DNA of 64,000 nucleotides from Flavobacterium sp. 123. GTDB taxonomy: Bacteria > Bacteroidota > Bacteroidia > Flavobacteriales > Flavobacteriaceae. This document shows positions 24,726 through 33,332 of this stretch, one piece after another. The stretch is taken from the NCBI RefSeq assembly GCF_003634825.1, contig NZ_RBXD01000001.1:1014501-1078500 (forward strand), read 5' to 3'. Each line of letters begins with the position of its first letter. The first letter of the stretch is position 1. Position numbers and translations under genes: made by a program. The notes beneath the pieces are model-generated. The model had not been told where the DNA came from. It saw only the letters and a list, made by a program, of their open reading frames with translations, and searched no databases.

Positions 24726-26042
24726 TTAGTATCTGTAATATTCTGGTTTGAATGGTCCTTGAACTTCAACACCAATGTAATCCGCTTGGTCAACACGTAA
24801 AGTTTCTAGTTCAACACCTAATTTAGCCAAGTGTAACATAGCTACTTTTTCATCTAAATGTTTTGGTAACATATACACTTCATTGTTATAAGCCGCACTG
24901 TTTTTCCACAATTCGATTTGAGCTAAAGTTTGGTTTGTAAATGAATTACTCATTACAAAACTTGGGTGACCTGTAGCACAACCAAGGTTTACTAAACGTC
25001 CTTCAGCCAAAATGATGATATCATTTCCAGCGATAGTATATTTATCAACTTGAGGTTTGATTTCGATTTTTGAAGCACCGTGGTTTTTGTTCAACCAAGC
25101 CATATCAATTTCGTTATCAAAATGTCCGATGTTACAAACAATAGTTTTGTCTTTCATTTTCTCAAAATGAGAACCCAAAACGATGTCTTTATTTCCTGTC
25201 GTTGTAATGATAATATCAGCAGTAGCAATAACTGTATCTAGTTTTTTTACTTCAAAACCGTCCATTGCTGCTTGTAGAGCACATATTGGATCAATTTCAG
25301 TAACTGTAACAATAGAACCAGCACCTCTAAAAGAAGCTGCAGTTCCTTTTCCTACATCACCATATCCACAAACAATTACTCTTTTTCCAGCTAACATAAT
25401 ATCAGTAGCACGACGAACTGCATCAACTGCAGATTCTTTACAACCGTATTTGTTATCAAATTTAGATTTAGTAACTGAGTCATTTACATTGATAGCAGGC
25501 ATTGGCAATGTTCCCGCTTTTACTCTTTCGTATAATCTATGAACACCTGTTGTAGTTTCTTCAGATAATCCTTTGATTCCAGGAACTAATTCAGGGAAAC
25601 GGTCAATAACCATATTAGTCAAATCTCCACCGTCATCAAGAATCATATTCAATGGTTTTCTATCTTCACCAAAGAATAATGTTTGCTCAATACACCAGTC
25701 AAAATCCACTTCATTCAACCCTTTCCAAGCATAAACTTGAATTCCAGCAGCAGCAATTGCAGCAGCAGCTTGATCTTGAGTAGAAAAAATGTTACAAGAA
25801 CTCCAAGTCACTTCAGCACCAAGAGCGATTAAAGTTTCAATCAAAACCGCAGTCTGAATGGTCATATGCAAACATCCCGCAATACGAGCCCCAGCAAGTG
25901 GTTGTTCCTCTTTGTATTCCGCACGAAGCGCCATTAAACCTGGCATTTCAGCTTCTGCTAATTCAATTTCTTTTCTTCCCCAAGCCGCTAGAGAAATGTC
26001 TTTAACTTTGTAAGCCACAAAAGGCATAGTTGTAGTACTCAT
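24726..26042 (-). CDS. ahcY: Adenosylhomocysteinase
   Basis: A 438-residue S-adenosylhomocysteine hydrolase, which splits SAH to adenosine and homocysteine with bound NAD. Motifs: [20 protein letters not shown] near the start, [17 protein letters not shown], the Rossmann loop [20 protein letters not shown], and the conserved C-terminal KPEYYRY. Length and the YRY end agree with the long bacterial form. A -7 element (TAAATTTG, 26119-26112) lies 70 bases before the start. I saw no SAH riboswitch in the leader. Confidence 0.97.
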   Translation of the reverse strand: MSTTTMPFVAYKVKDISLAAWGRKEIELAEAEMPGLMALRAEYKEEQPLAGARIAGCLHMTIQTAVLIETLIALGAEVTWSSCNIFSTQDQAAAAIAAAGIQVYAWKGLNEVDFDWCIEQTLFFGEDRKPLNMILDDGGDLTNMVIDRFPELVPGIKGLSEETTTGVHRLYERVKAGTLPMPAINVNDSVTKSKFDNKYGCKESAVDAVRRATDIMLAGKRVIVCGYGDVGKGTAASFRGAGSIVTVTEIDPICALQAAMDGFEVKKLDTVIATADIIITTTGNKDIVLGSHFEKMKDKTIVCNIGHFDNEIDMAWLNKNHGASKIEIKPQVDKYTIAGNDIIILAEGRLVNLGCATGHPSFVMSNSFTNQTLAQIELWKNSAAYNNEVYMLPKHLDEKVAMLHLAKLGVELETLRVDQADYIGVEVQGPFKPEYYRY

Positions 26043-26212
26043 ATTTTATTTTATAGTATATTTGTAATTACTTCGTCCGTTCGCCTTCAAGGCTAGGGTG
26101 TAAAATTTTTGCAAATTTACGCAATAACTTTAGAATTAAACTATTTTCTAAAAGAATTATGAATTGTTTAATTCGTTAGTCTTTTGGACATTAGATAAAT
26201 AATTTTCTTTCT

Positions 26213-26287
26213 GGAGCTATTCCCGCCGTTCACTATATCTTTCGTGTCAAAACCTGACACAAAAGGATGCCGTTGCCGTCGGGGCTA
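26213..26287. repeat. 75-base imperfect palindrome (REP/MITE-like intergenic element)
   Basis: The arms pair as AGC plus CCCG (26215-26217, 26222-26225) against CGGGGCT (26280-26286), with a 4-base bulge. The centre is a hairpin GTGTCA (26244-26249) / TGACAC (26255-26260), extended by CTTT and AAAG. It is richer in GC than its surroundings and ends 20 bases before the PPTase start. From memory, similar palindromes recur between genes in Flavobacterium. The rest of 26043-26212 holds the ahcY promoter only. Confidence 0.7.
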
Positions 26288-26307
26288 AAAAATCAAAACG
26301 CTAAACG

Positions 26308-26943
26308 ATGCCGCTTTATAAAGTCATACATTTTAACGCTAACACCCAAATCCTAATTTGGAAAATAACCGAAACCTTCCAGGAATTATTGGAACAAGTA
26401 ATTTTAAATGATTCCAATAAAAAGAGGTTGGAGGGTATGAAATCCGAAATGCACCAACGCGCTTTCCTAAGTGTTCGTAAATTACTTCAACAAATAGAGC
26501 ATACGGATTTAGACTTGTATTATGATGAATATGGAAAACCTCATCTTCACGGAGAAAAACACATTTCCATCACCCATTCTCACGAATTTTCGGCTATTAT
26601 CATAAGTGACAAAACTGTAGGAATTGACATTGAATTACAACGAGAAAAAATCATTCGCATTGCAGACAAATTTATAAACCAAAATGAATTACAGCGTTTA
26701 AAAAGCAGCAATAGCGAGGATTATATCAAAAAACTAACAGTGAAATGGGGCGCTAAAGAAGCCATTTTCAAAATCAGAAATGAAAAAGGAATCAGCTTCA
26801 AAGACCATATCAAAGTCAATGCTTTTGAAATACAAGATGCTAAAGCAATAGCAGAACTACATTTCGACAACATAATTAAAGAATTCAAAATTTATTTTGA
26901 AGAAATTGAAGATTTTACCTTAGTTTACGCTTTTGAAAATTAA
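26308..26943 (+). CDS. 4'-phosphopantetheinyl transferase, Sfp type
   Basis: A 211-residue PPTase that loads the phosphopantetheine arm of CoA onto carrier proteins. The magnesium motif VGIDIEL (near 108-114) and WGAKEAIFKI (near 149-158, with the conserved W-x-x-K-E) are intact, as is the upstream HISITHSHEFSA segment. Length matches the Sfp/HetI class rather than AcpS. No synthase or carrier gene is near, so the target could be a fatty acid ACP or a distant pathway such as flexirubin. The ATG is 20 bases after a palindromic repeat. Confidence 0.88.
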   Translation: MPLYKVIHFNANTQILIWKITETFQELLEQVILNDSNKKRLEGMKSEMHQRAFLSVRKLLQQIEHTDLDLYYDEYGKPHLHGEKHISITHSHEFSAIIISDKTVGIDIELQREKIIRIADKFINQNELQRLKSSNSEDYIKKLTVKWGAKEAIFKIRNEKGISFKDHIKVNAFEIQDAKAIAELHFDNIIKEFKIYFEEIEDFTLVYAFEN

Positions 26944-27022
26944 AAAAACAAAAAAAGCAAATTCGCAAATTTCCGCATTACATTAGTTTTAAATAATTTG
27001 CGAATTTGCGGTAAAATCAATT

Positions 27023-27739
27023 ATGAGAAACATCTACAAAAACATACTACAATCAAAAGCTAATAACGAGAAACTACTCGCCATTCTCCTCGATCCCGAC
27101 AAAATTGTTTGGAGTATGATGCCAAATCTAATTTCAAAAATCAATCAATCGCCAGCCACACATATTTTCATTGGCGGAAGCCTAGTTGAAAACAATATTT
27201 TAGACGAATTAATTATAGAAATAAAAAAGTACTGCCCATTACCAATTGTTTTATTTCCAGGAAATCCTTCTCAAATTTCAGATAAAGCTGATGCTATTTT
27301 ATTCTTGTCATTAATTTCGGGGAGAAATTCGGACTTTTTAATTGAACATCAGGTAAAAGCAGCTCCAATTCTAAAACAAACACAATTAGAAATTATTTCA
27401 ACTGGTTACATCCTCATTGAAAGCGGAAGCAAAACAGCTGTGGAACGTATTAGCAAAACAAAACCAATCAATCGAGATAACCTTAATTTAGTCTTGTCAA
27501 CCGCACAAGCAGGTGAAATGTTAGGCAATAAATTAATTTATCTAGAGGCCGGAAGTGGAGCAAAACAAGCCGTTCCTTTAGAAATGATTGAAAAAGTTTC
27601 AGAAAACATAGAAATTCCTTTACTAATTGGAGGTGGAATTATAGATTTACAAGGAATTCAAAACGCTTACAAGGCCGGTGCTGATTTAGTTATTATTGGA
27701 ACAGCATTTGAAAACGATTTGAATTTTTTTAATCCCTAA
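27023..27739 (+). CDS. Geranylgeranylglyceryl/heptaprenylglyceryl phosphate synthase (GGGPS/PcrB family)
   Basis: A 238-residue TIM-barrel prenyltransferase. It has the early LAILLDPDK magnesium motif, HIFIGGSLV, VLFPGNPSQIS, the YLEAGSGAKQAVP phosphate loop and a C-terminal IGGGI..ADLVIIGTAFE. It joins glycerol 1-phosphate to a long prenyl diphosphate by an ether bond. The chain length is not decidable by eye. Bacteroidetes homologues are known and have been shown to be active enzymes, but the lipid's role in these bacteria is unclear. It starts 80 bases after the PPTase and ends 14 bases before pnuC. Confidence 0.9.
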   Translation: MRNIYKNILQSKANNEKLLAILLDPDKIVWSMMPNLISKINQSPATHIFIGGSLVENNILDELIIEIKKYCPLPIVLFPGNPSQISDKADAILFLSLISGRNSDFLIEHQVKAAPILKQTQLEIISTGYILIESGSKTAVERISKTKPINRDNLNLVLSTAQAGEMLGNKLIYLEAGSGAKQAVPLEMIEKVSENIEIPLLIGGGIIDLQGIQNAYKAGADLVIIGTAFENDLNFFNP

Positions 27740-27753
27740 GCAAAAACAAAATA

Positions 27754-28389
27754 ATGTTCGAATATTTATTTTCTCAATATAAAGACTACCCAACTTTTCA
27801 TGTTGTTTTAGAAATAATTGCTGTAATTTTTGGGTTGCTAAGCGTTTGGTACGCTAAAAAAGATAACATTTTAGTATTCCCAACTGGAATTATAAGCACC
27901 TCAATCTACGTGTATTTGTTATGGCAATGGAGCTTATTAGGCGATATGATAATCAACGGATATTATTTTGTAATGAGTTTTTACGGCTGGTATCATTGGA
28001 CAAGAAAAAAAGGAGACACGGTGGAATTTCCTATTTCGATAATTTCTAATTCCGAAAAACGAATTGCTGTATTTATTTTTATATTTACAGTTTCTGGAGT
28101 AGTTTTAGTATATCATTATTTTGATAAATTTACTACTTGGTATGCTTATGTAGACACCTTCATTACGGGAATTTTCTTTGTTGGAATGTGGCTTATGGCC
28201 AAAAGAAAAGTCGAAAATTGGATTTACTGGATCATTGGAGATGTAATTTCCATTCCTTTATATTTTTCAAAAGGCTTTACTTTTACAAGTTTTCAATACA
28301 TAGTATTTACAATAGTTGCCATTTTTGGCTATTTAGAATGGAAGAAAATCTCAGACAGCTCGCTAAAAACGACGGAAATAGAATCATAA
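27754..28389 (+). CDS. pnuC: PnuC-family nicotinamide riboside transporter
   Basis: A 211-residue membrane protein with about seven hydrophobic helices. It shows the PnuC pattern: FGLLSVWYAKKDN in the first part, NGYYFVMSFYGWYHW with the W79-x-x-W82 motif tied to substrate binding, and GDVISIPLYFSKGFTFTSFQYIVF near the end. Partner context decides the substrate: the next gene, overlapping by 52 bases, begins with a NadR-type ribosylnicotinamide kinase domain, so nicotinamide riboside is most likely. A thiamine (PnuT) role is less likely, though a TPP riboswitch lies 2.5 kb downstream. Confidence 0.87.
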   Translation: MFEYLFSQYKDYPTFHVVLEIIAVIFGLLSVWYAKKDNILVFPTGIISTSIYVYLLWQWSLLGDMIINGYYFVMSFYGWYHWTRKKGDTVEFPISIISNSEKRIAVFIFIFTVSGVVLVYHYFDKFTTWYAYVDTFITGIFFVGMWLMAKRKVENWIYWIIGDVISIPLYFSKGFTFTSFQYIVFTIVAIFGYLEWKKISDSSLKTTEIES

Positions 28390-30464
28390 AAATTGCGTTA
28401 TTTGGCCCTGAAAGTACAGGTAAAACTACCTTGTCTAAACAACTTGCTGAATACTACAATACCAAATGGGTTCCTGAATTTGCAAGAGAATATCTTCAGG
28501 AAAAATGGGACAATCATCAGCAAATTTGCGACATTGATGACATGCTTCCTATTGCTTATGGGCAAACCAAATTAGAAAACGACACCGTTTTACAGGCAAA
28601 TAAATATCTTTTTTGCGACACCAATCTTATGGTGACCAAGGTTTTTTCAGAAGTATACTATAATTATTGCGATCCTGCACTTGATAGAGCTGCGCTGGAA
28701 CACGAGTATGATTTATTTTTTCTTACCAACATTGATGTTCCTTGGGAAAAAGACGATTTGAGAGATAAAGCCGAAGGTAGAGAATCCGTTTTTGGAGTTT
28801 TTAAACAATCTTTAATAGACAATAAAAAGCCATTTATAACTCTTTCAGGAGATCAAAAAACACGATTAGAAAAAGCGACAACGATTATAAATGATTTGGC
28901 AAAAGCACAAGAAATGGGATTTTCTTCTGTTGATTTTGTTCAAATATATGAATATGGCATTCCTATAGAGAATGTTGAAAAACAACTATCCTATTTCAAA
29001 AATGGAATTTCAAAAATTGATTTAGTTAGTCCTGCATTCTTATCATCTGGTATTTTGAAATTATCTGAAAATGATTTCCAACAAAAAGCAGCTTTCTACG
29101 ATGCGCATAAAGCAAATCTAAAATTAAAGAAATTTGTTCCTGCTTCAGGCGCAGCAACCAGAATGTTTAAATTTTTAAACACCTTTCTTAATGATTTCGA
29201 CATAGAAAACGAGAGTATAAATGCGTATATCAACAGAAAAAAAGAAAGCAAACTATCTATATTTATTATTGGTTTAGAAAAATTTCCTTTTTTTGAGGCA
29301 GTTGACGCAAAATTGCGAGAGGTATTTCCTGACTTTGATTCATTAGAAAGAGACTATAAAAACTATTATTTTATCAAATTACTTTTAGGAGCAGATTTTT
29401 TCAACTTTGCAAATAAACCAAAAGCGATTCTTCCTTTTCACAAATACAAAACTCATATCGCAACAGCTTTAGAAGAACACTTGTATGAATGTGCTTATTA
29501 TTCAAGTTCCAATAAAAAATCACATTTGCATTTTACCGTTTCTGAAGCACATCAAGATCAATTTGAAAACATTGTTGCAACTATAAAAGAGCCAATCGAA
29601 AAAAAACTGGATACAAGCATAAATGTTAGTTATTCTTACCAAAACAAAAATACCGATACGCTAGCGGTAAATCCAGACAACAGCCCTTTTAGAAATGAAA
29701 ACGGCGAATTAGTATTCAGACCTGGCGGACATGGAGCTTTGATTAACAATTTAAACAATCTAGATGCAGATTTAATTTTCATAAAAAACATTGATAACGT
29801 TATTCAGAATAACATCAAAAGAATAACTCTTTATAAAAAAGCTTTAGGAGGAATTCTGATGGAATTACAACAGCAAATTTTTTCATATCTAAACGCTATT
29901 GACAGTACAGAAATTAAAGCCGAAAACATTGATGAAATAATCTTTTTTGTAACTAAAAAACTGAATGTAGTATTTGATTCTGACTTTGACACATTGCCTT
30001 TAGAAGATAAAATTTCTGAATTGAAAAAAACCTTAAACAAGCCAATAAGAGTTTGTGGTATGGTCAAAAATGAAGGAGAACCTGGAGGCGGACCTTTTTG
30101 GATAAAAAACAAGAAAGGAGCTGTTTCTCTCCAAATTGTTGAAAGTTCGCAAGTCAATTTAAAAAACAAAAAGCAAGCAAAAATAATGGATAGCGCCACC
30201 CACTTTAACCCTGTTGATTTAGTATGTGGTATAAAAAATTATAAAAACGAAAAATTTAATTTGAATGATTTTATAGATCACGAGAGTGGTTTCATAGTTG
30301 ATAAAAATAGTGCCGGAAAAAACATAAAAGGATATGAATACCCTGGATTATGGAATGGCGCTATGGCGAATTGGCTCACTGTTTTTGTACAAGTTCCTTT
30401 AATTACTTTTAATCCGGTAAAAACAGTGAATGACTTATTAAAACCAGCGCATCAACCTCAATAA
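28338..30464 (+). CDS. Fusion: NadR-type ribosylnicotinamide kinase domain plus DUF4301
   Basis: A 708-residue protein. Residues 15-190 are a P-loop kinase of the NadR C-terminal type (GPESTGKT at 23-30, WVPEFAREYL at 44-53, FCDTNLMVT, VFGVFK), which would phosphorylate nicotinamide riboside brought in by PnuC. From about M193 to the end is a complete DUF4301 domain with PASGAATRM at 268-276, a loop reminiscent of nucleotidyltransferases, and RPGGHGAL. The frame is continuous, with no stop between the parts. The only usable start is the ATG at 28338, inside pnuC. DUF4301 has no proven function known to me. Confidence 0.8.
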   Translation: MEENLRQLAKNDGNRIIKIALFGPESTGKTTLSKQLAEYYNTKWVPEFAREYLQEKWDNHQQICDIDDMLPIAYGQTKLENDTVLQANKYLFCDTNLMVTKVFSEVYYNYCDPALDRAALEHEYDLFFLTNIDVPWEKDDLRDKAEGRESVFGVFKQSLIDNKKPFITLSGDQKTRLEKATTIINDLAKAQEMGFSSVDFVQIYEYGIPIENVEKQLSYFKNGISKIDLVSPAFLSSGILKLSENDFQQKAAFYDAHKANLKLKKFVPASGAATRMFKFLNTFLNDFDIENESINAYINRKKESKLSIFIIGLEKFPFFEAVDAKLREVFPDFDSLERDYKNYYFIKLLLGADFFNFANKPKAILPFHKYKTHIATALEEHLYECAYYSSSNKKSHLHFTVSEAHQDQFENIVATIKEPIEKKLDTSINVSYSYQNKNTDTLAVNPDNSPFRNENGELVFRPGGHGALINNLNNLDADLIFIKNIDNVIQNNIKRITLYKKALGGILMELQQQIFSYLNAIDSTEIKAENIDEIIFFVTKKLNVVFDSDFDTLPLEDKISELKKTLNKPIRVCGMVKNEGEPGGGPFWIKNKKGAVSLQIVESSQVNLKNKKQAKIMDSATHFNPVDLVCGIKNYKNEKFNLNDFIDHESGFIVDKNSAGKNIKGYEYPGLWNGAMANWLTVFVQVPLITFNPVKTVNDLLKPAHQPQ

Positions 30465-30481
30465 TATTTTCAACACCATAA

Positions 30482-30883
30482 ATGGACCCTCAAAAGATAA
30501 TTTCAGAGCTACAATACAAAGCGGTACGAAGTAGCGGTGCTGGCGGACAGAACGTGAATAAAGTTTCTACGAAAGTGGTTTTGTCCTTTGATTTGGGAAA
30601 TTCCAAAGTTTTGTCCCAAGAAGAAAAATTGCTGTTAGAAACCAAACTTTATTCGAGATTAACATCGGAAAAAATACTGATTTTGAATTGTGATGAAGAC
30701 CGAAGTCAGCTCAAAAATAAAGCGATTGTTACCAAACGTTTTCTTGATATTATAACCGCAGCACTTGTAATTCCGAAAATTAGAAAAGCCACAAAAATTC
30801 CAAAATCTGTTATTAGAAAGAGAATTAAGGATAAAAAAAACGTTTCCGACATCAAAAAAAATAGACGAAAACCAGATTTTTAA
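30482..30883 (+). CDS. arfB: Peptidyl-tRNA hydrolase ArfB (YaeJ-like ribosome rescue factor)
   Basis: A 133-residue protein with the catalytic GGQ (21-23) in SSGAGGQNVNKVSTKV, the domain 3 fold of class I release factors, and no codon-recognition domain. The tail is strongly basic (RKATKIPKSVIRKRIKDKK...RRKPDF), as needed to enter the empty mRNA channel of stalled ribosomes. Length fits ArfB (about 140). It starts 17 bases after the NadR-DUF4301 gene and is followed by a heptamer array and the TPP riboswitch. Confidence 0.9.
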   Translation: MDPQKIISELQYKAVRSSGAGGQNVNKVSTKVVLSFDLGNSKVLSQEEKLLLETKLYSRLTSEKILILNCDEDRSQLKNKAIVTKRFLDIITAALVIPKIRKATKIPKSVIRKRIKDKKNVSDIKKNRRKPDF

Positions 30884-30890
30884 ATTTATT

Positions 30891-30925
30891 GCAATTCATA
30901 ATTCATAATTCACAATTTATAATTA
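30891..30925. repeat. Heptamer array between arfB and the TPP riboswitch
   Basis: Five consecutive 7-base units: GCAATTC, ATAATTC, ATAATTC, ACAATTT, ATAATTA. The array begins seven bases after the arfB stop and merges with a -7-like element (TAATTTTG, 30924-30931). Confidence 0.8.
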
Positions 30926-30931
30926 ATTTTG

Positions 30932-31022
30932 TCTCGTCTCAAAGGGGTGCTCTAAATAACGAGCTGAGATTATACCCAACGAACCTGAACAGGTAATGCT
31001 GTTAAGGGAAAAAATGACAAAA
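30932..31022 (+). promoter_or_regulatory. TPP (thiamine pyrophosphate) riboswitch
   Basis: The conserved thi-box elements are all present in order: AGGGGTGC (30943-30950), GCTGAGAT with the following ATACCC (30963-30976), GAACCTGAACAGGTAATGC (30981-30999) and AAGGGAA (31004-31010). It lies 95 bases upstream of a TonB-dependent receptor gene, which implies regulation by thiamine status. The segment GACAAAA (31016-31022) can pair with TTTTGTC either at 30927-30933 or at 31042-31048, giving a plausible switch in the expression platform that continues to about 31115. Confidence 0.93.
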
Positions 31023-31116
31023 CTTAGAGTGCACGCTACATTTTTGTCATAGGAAACAATCATTTATTAATTTAACAAAAGAATAATTCCCCCTTTTATT
31101 CGTAATTTTTTTACGG

Positions 31117-33273
31117 ATGAATACTTTATTTTACAAAAAAAGCCAAAAGCTATGCGCTAAGGCACAAAACAAAAGCACATTTATAACTGCTTGCTTCTTC
31201 CTTCTAATTTCGTTTGCTTCTTTTTCGCAAGAGAAACAACAAGACTCAACCAAAGTAAATCAACTTGATGAAGTACTGGTTTCGGCAGTTCGTGTGACCA
31301 CAAAAACACCAGTCAGTTTTAGCAATTTGGACAAAAAGGAAATCAAATTCCGAAATTTAGGACAGGATATTCCAATCTTAATGAATTTTTTACCTTCGGT
31401 TGTTACGACTTCAGATGCTGGAAACGGTGTAGGTTACACAGGTATTCGAGTAAGAGGTAGTGATGCAACACGTGTAAATGTAACAATCAATGGAATCCCT
31501 TACAACGACTCTGAAAGCCACGGAACCTATTGGGTAAATATGCCTGATTTTGCTTCATCGGTTGAAAGCCTTCAATTGCAGCGCGGTGTAGGAACTTCAA
31601 CTAATGGAGCAGGAGCTTTTGGTGCGAGTTTAAACATGTTAACTGATTCGTATTCGGGTAAAGCTTCTGGAGAAATCGCGAATTCTTTTGGTAGTTTTAA
31701 TACCCAAAAACACACTGTGAAATTCAGTAGCGGTTTGATGAATGATCATTTTGAAATCGCAGGTCGATTATCAACATTAAAATCAGATGGTTATGTTGAC
31801 AGAGGCGCATCGGATTTAAAATCATACTTTTTGCAAGGAACCTATGTTGGCAAAACAACTTTAATTAAGGCGTTGGCTTTTGGTGGAAAAGAAAAAACAT
31901 ATCAATCATGGTATGGAATTGATGGAGAAACTTTAGCAAACAATAGAACTTTCAATTTTGCTGGAATGTTTACGGACGAATTAGGAAATGCTCGTTTTTA
32001 TGATAATGAAACGGACAATTACCAACAAGATCATTATCAGCTACATTGGAATGAAAAAGTATCCAAAAATTGGAATACTAATTTAGCTTTTCATTATACC
32101 AAAGGAAAAGGATATTACGAAGAATATGTAGAAAATCAAGATTTTGCTGACTACGGATTACTTCCTGTAGGCGGTGGAGTTGTTGCAACAGATTTAATTC
32201 GTCAAAAATGGTTGGATAATAATTTCTACGGAACAACATTTTCAGCAAATTATAAGGATGAAAAATTAGATCTAATCTTTGGCGGTGGTTATAACAAATA
32301 CGAAGGAAGTCATTTTGGAAAAGTAATCTGGGCTAGATATGCTTCGCAAAGTGAATTAGGAGATCATTATTATGATAATTTTGGAAGTAAAACCGACGGC
32401 AACGTTTTTGCGAAAGCAAATTACCAAATATCAGAGAAATTGAGTTTGTTCGGAGATTTACAACTTAGAAATGTACATTATAAAGTTGACAGTCCAGAAA
32501 CTGGTTCTGTAAATGACAACTTCAATTTTTTTAATCCAAAGGCCGGATTAAACTACACTATAAATAGCAAAAGTGCAGTATACTTGTCTTATGCCAGAGC
32601 AAATCGTGAGCCAAATAGAACGGATTATGAAGGCGGAAATGCTAAACCTGAAAAATTAAATGATTTTGAAATTGGTTGGAGATATGCAGCTGATAAAATA
32701 AAATTCAACTCAAATATCTATTACATGGCCTACAAAGACCAATTGATATTAACTGGAAAACTGGATGATGTAGGAAGTCCTATCCGTTCAAACAGCGAAA
32801 AAAGTTATCGATTAGGGCTTGAAGTAGATGCAACAATTGCAGTATCTGACCAAATCATCATTAGACCAAACTTTACTTTGAGTAGCAATAAAAATATTGA
32901 TTTGAATGTAGCTGGAGAAGATTATGGAACAAAAGATATTTCATATTCTCCAGCTGTTATCGCAGGAAACATAATTGTTTACAAACCAACAGAGAACTTT
33001 CAAATTTCTCTTTTACAAAAGTATGTTGGAAAACAATATATGAATAACATTGAATTAGCAGATGCTAAATTGGCAAGTTATTTTGTAAATGATTGGAATG
33101 TGGCTTATGAAATCAAACCTAAATCTGTTTTCAAATCTATCATAATTACTGGATTAGTAAACAATGTTTTAGACAAAAAATACGTTTCAAACGGATACAT
33201 GTGGGATGTTTATCCTTATTATTATCCACAAGCTGGAATCAATTTCTTAGCTGGTTTGACCTTGAAATTTTAA
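31117..33273 (+). CDS. TonB-dependent receptor, probably for thiamine
   Basis: A 718-residue outer-membrane transporter. A long basic N region leads to a signal peptide ending SFASFSQ (about 38). A TonB-box-like LDEVLVSAVRV follows at about 49-59, then the plug (about 65-170: NGVGYTGIRVRGSDATRVNVTINGIPYND, LQLQRGVGTSTNGAGAFG) and a 22-strand-type barrel ending LAGLTLKF with terminal Phe. There is no N-terminal CarboxypepD-like domain, so it is not a SusC-type. The upstream TPP riboswitch is the basis for assigning thiamine or its phosphates as substrate. A small hairpin (31101-31115) ends one base before the ATG. Confidence 0.9.
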   Translation: MNTLFYKKSQKLCAKAQNKSTFITACFFLLISFASFSQEKQQDSTKVNQLDEVLVSAVRVTTKTPVSFSNLDKKEIKFRNLGQDIPILMNFLPSVVTTSDAGNGVGYTGIRVRGSDATRVNVTINGIPYNDSESHGTYWVNMPDFASSVESLQLQRGVGTSTNGAGAFGASLNMLTDSYSGKASGEIANSFGSFNTQKHTVKFSSGLMNDHFEIAGRLSTLKSDGYVDRGASDLKSYFLQGTYVGKTTLIKALAFGGKEKTYQSWYGIDGETLANNRTFNFAGMFTDELGNARFYDNETDNYQQDHYQLHWNEKVSKNWNTNLAFHYTKGKGYYEEYVENQDFADYGLLPVGGGVVATDLIRQKWLDNNFYGTTFSANYKDEKLDLIFGGGYNKYEGSHFGKVIWARYASQSELGDHYYDNFGSKTDGNVFAKANYQISEKLSLFGDLQLRNVHYKVDSPETGSVNDNFNFFNPKAGLNYTINSKSAVYLSYARANREPNRTDYEGGNAKPEKLNDFEIGWRYAADKIKFNSNIYYMAYKDQLILTGKLDDVGSPIRSNSEKSYRLGLEVDATIAVSDQIIIRPNFTLSSNKNIDLNVAGEDYGTKDISYSPAVIAGNIIVYKPTENFQISLLQKYVGKQYMNNIELADAKLASYFVNDWNVAYEIKPKSVFKSIIITGLVNNVLDKKYVSNGYMWDVYPYYYPQAGINFLAGLTLKF

Positions 33274-33295
33274 ATTACTTAGATTATATATTCCC

Positions 33296-33331
33296 AAAAA
33301 TCCTGGCTGTTAATTCGGTCAGGATTTTTTG
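33296..33331. terminator. Terminator between the TonB receptor and the convergent lipoprotein gene
   Basis: AAAAATCCTG (33296-33305) pairs with CAGGATTTTT (33320-33329). T runs on both strands allow use from either side. Confidence 0.88.
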
Positions 33332-33332
33332 T

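Noticed and set aside
26043..26212. SAH or SAM riboswitch upstream of ahcY
   Set aside because: No conserved core or pseudoknot pairing is visible; only a normal -7 element is found.
28137..28337. N-terminal extension of the NadR-DUF4301 frame back to 28137
   Set aside because: It lies inside pnuC in another frame, and its translation is unlike any kinase; the ATG at 28338 directly precedes the P-loop region.
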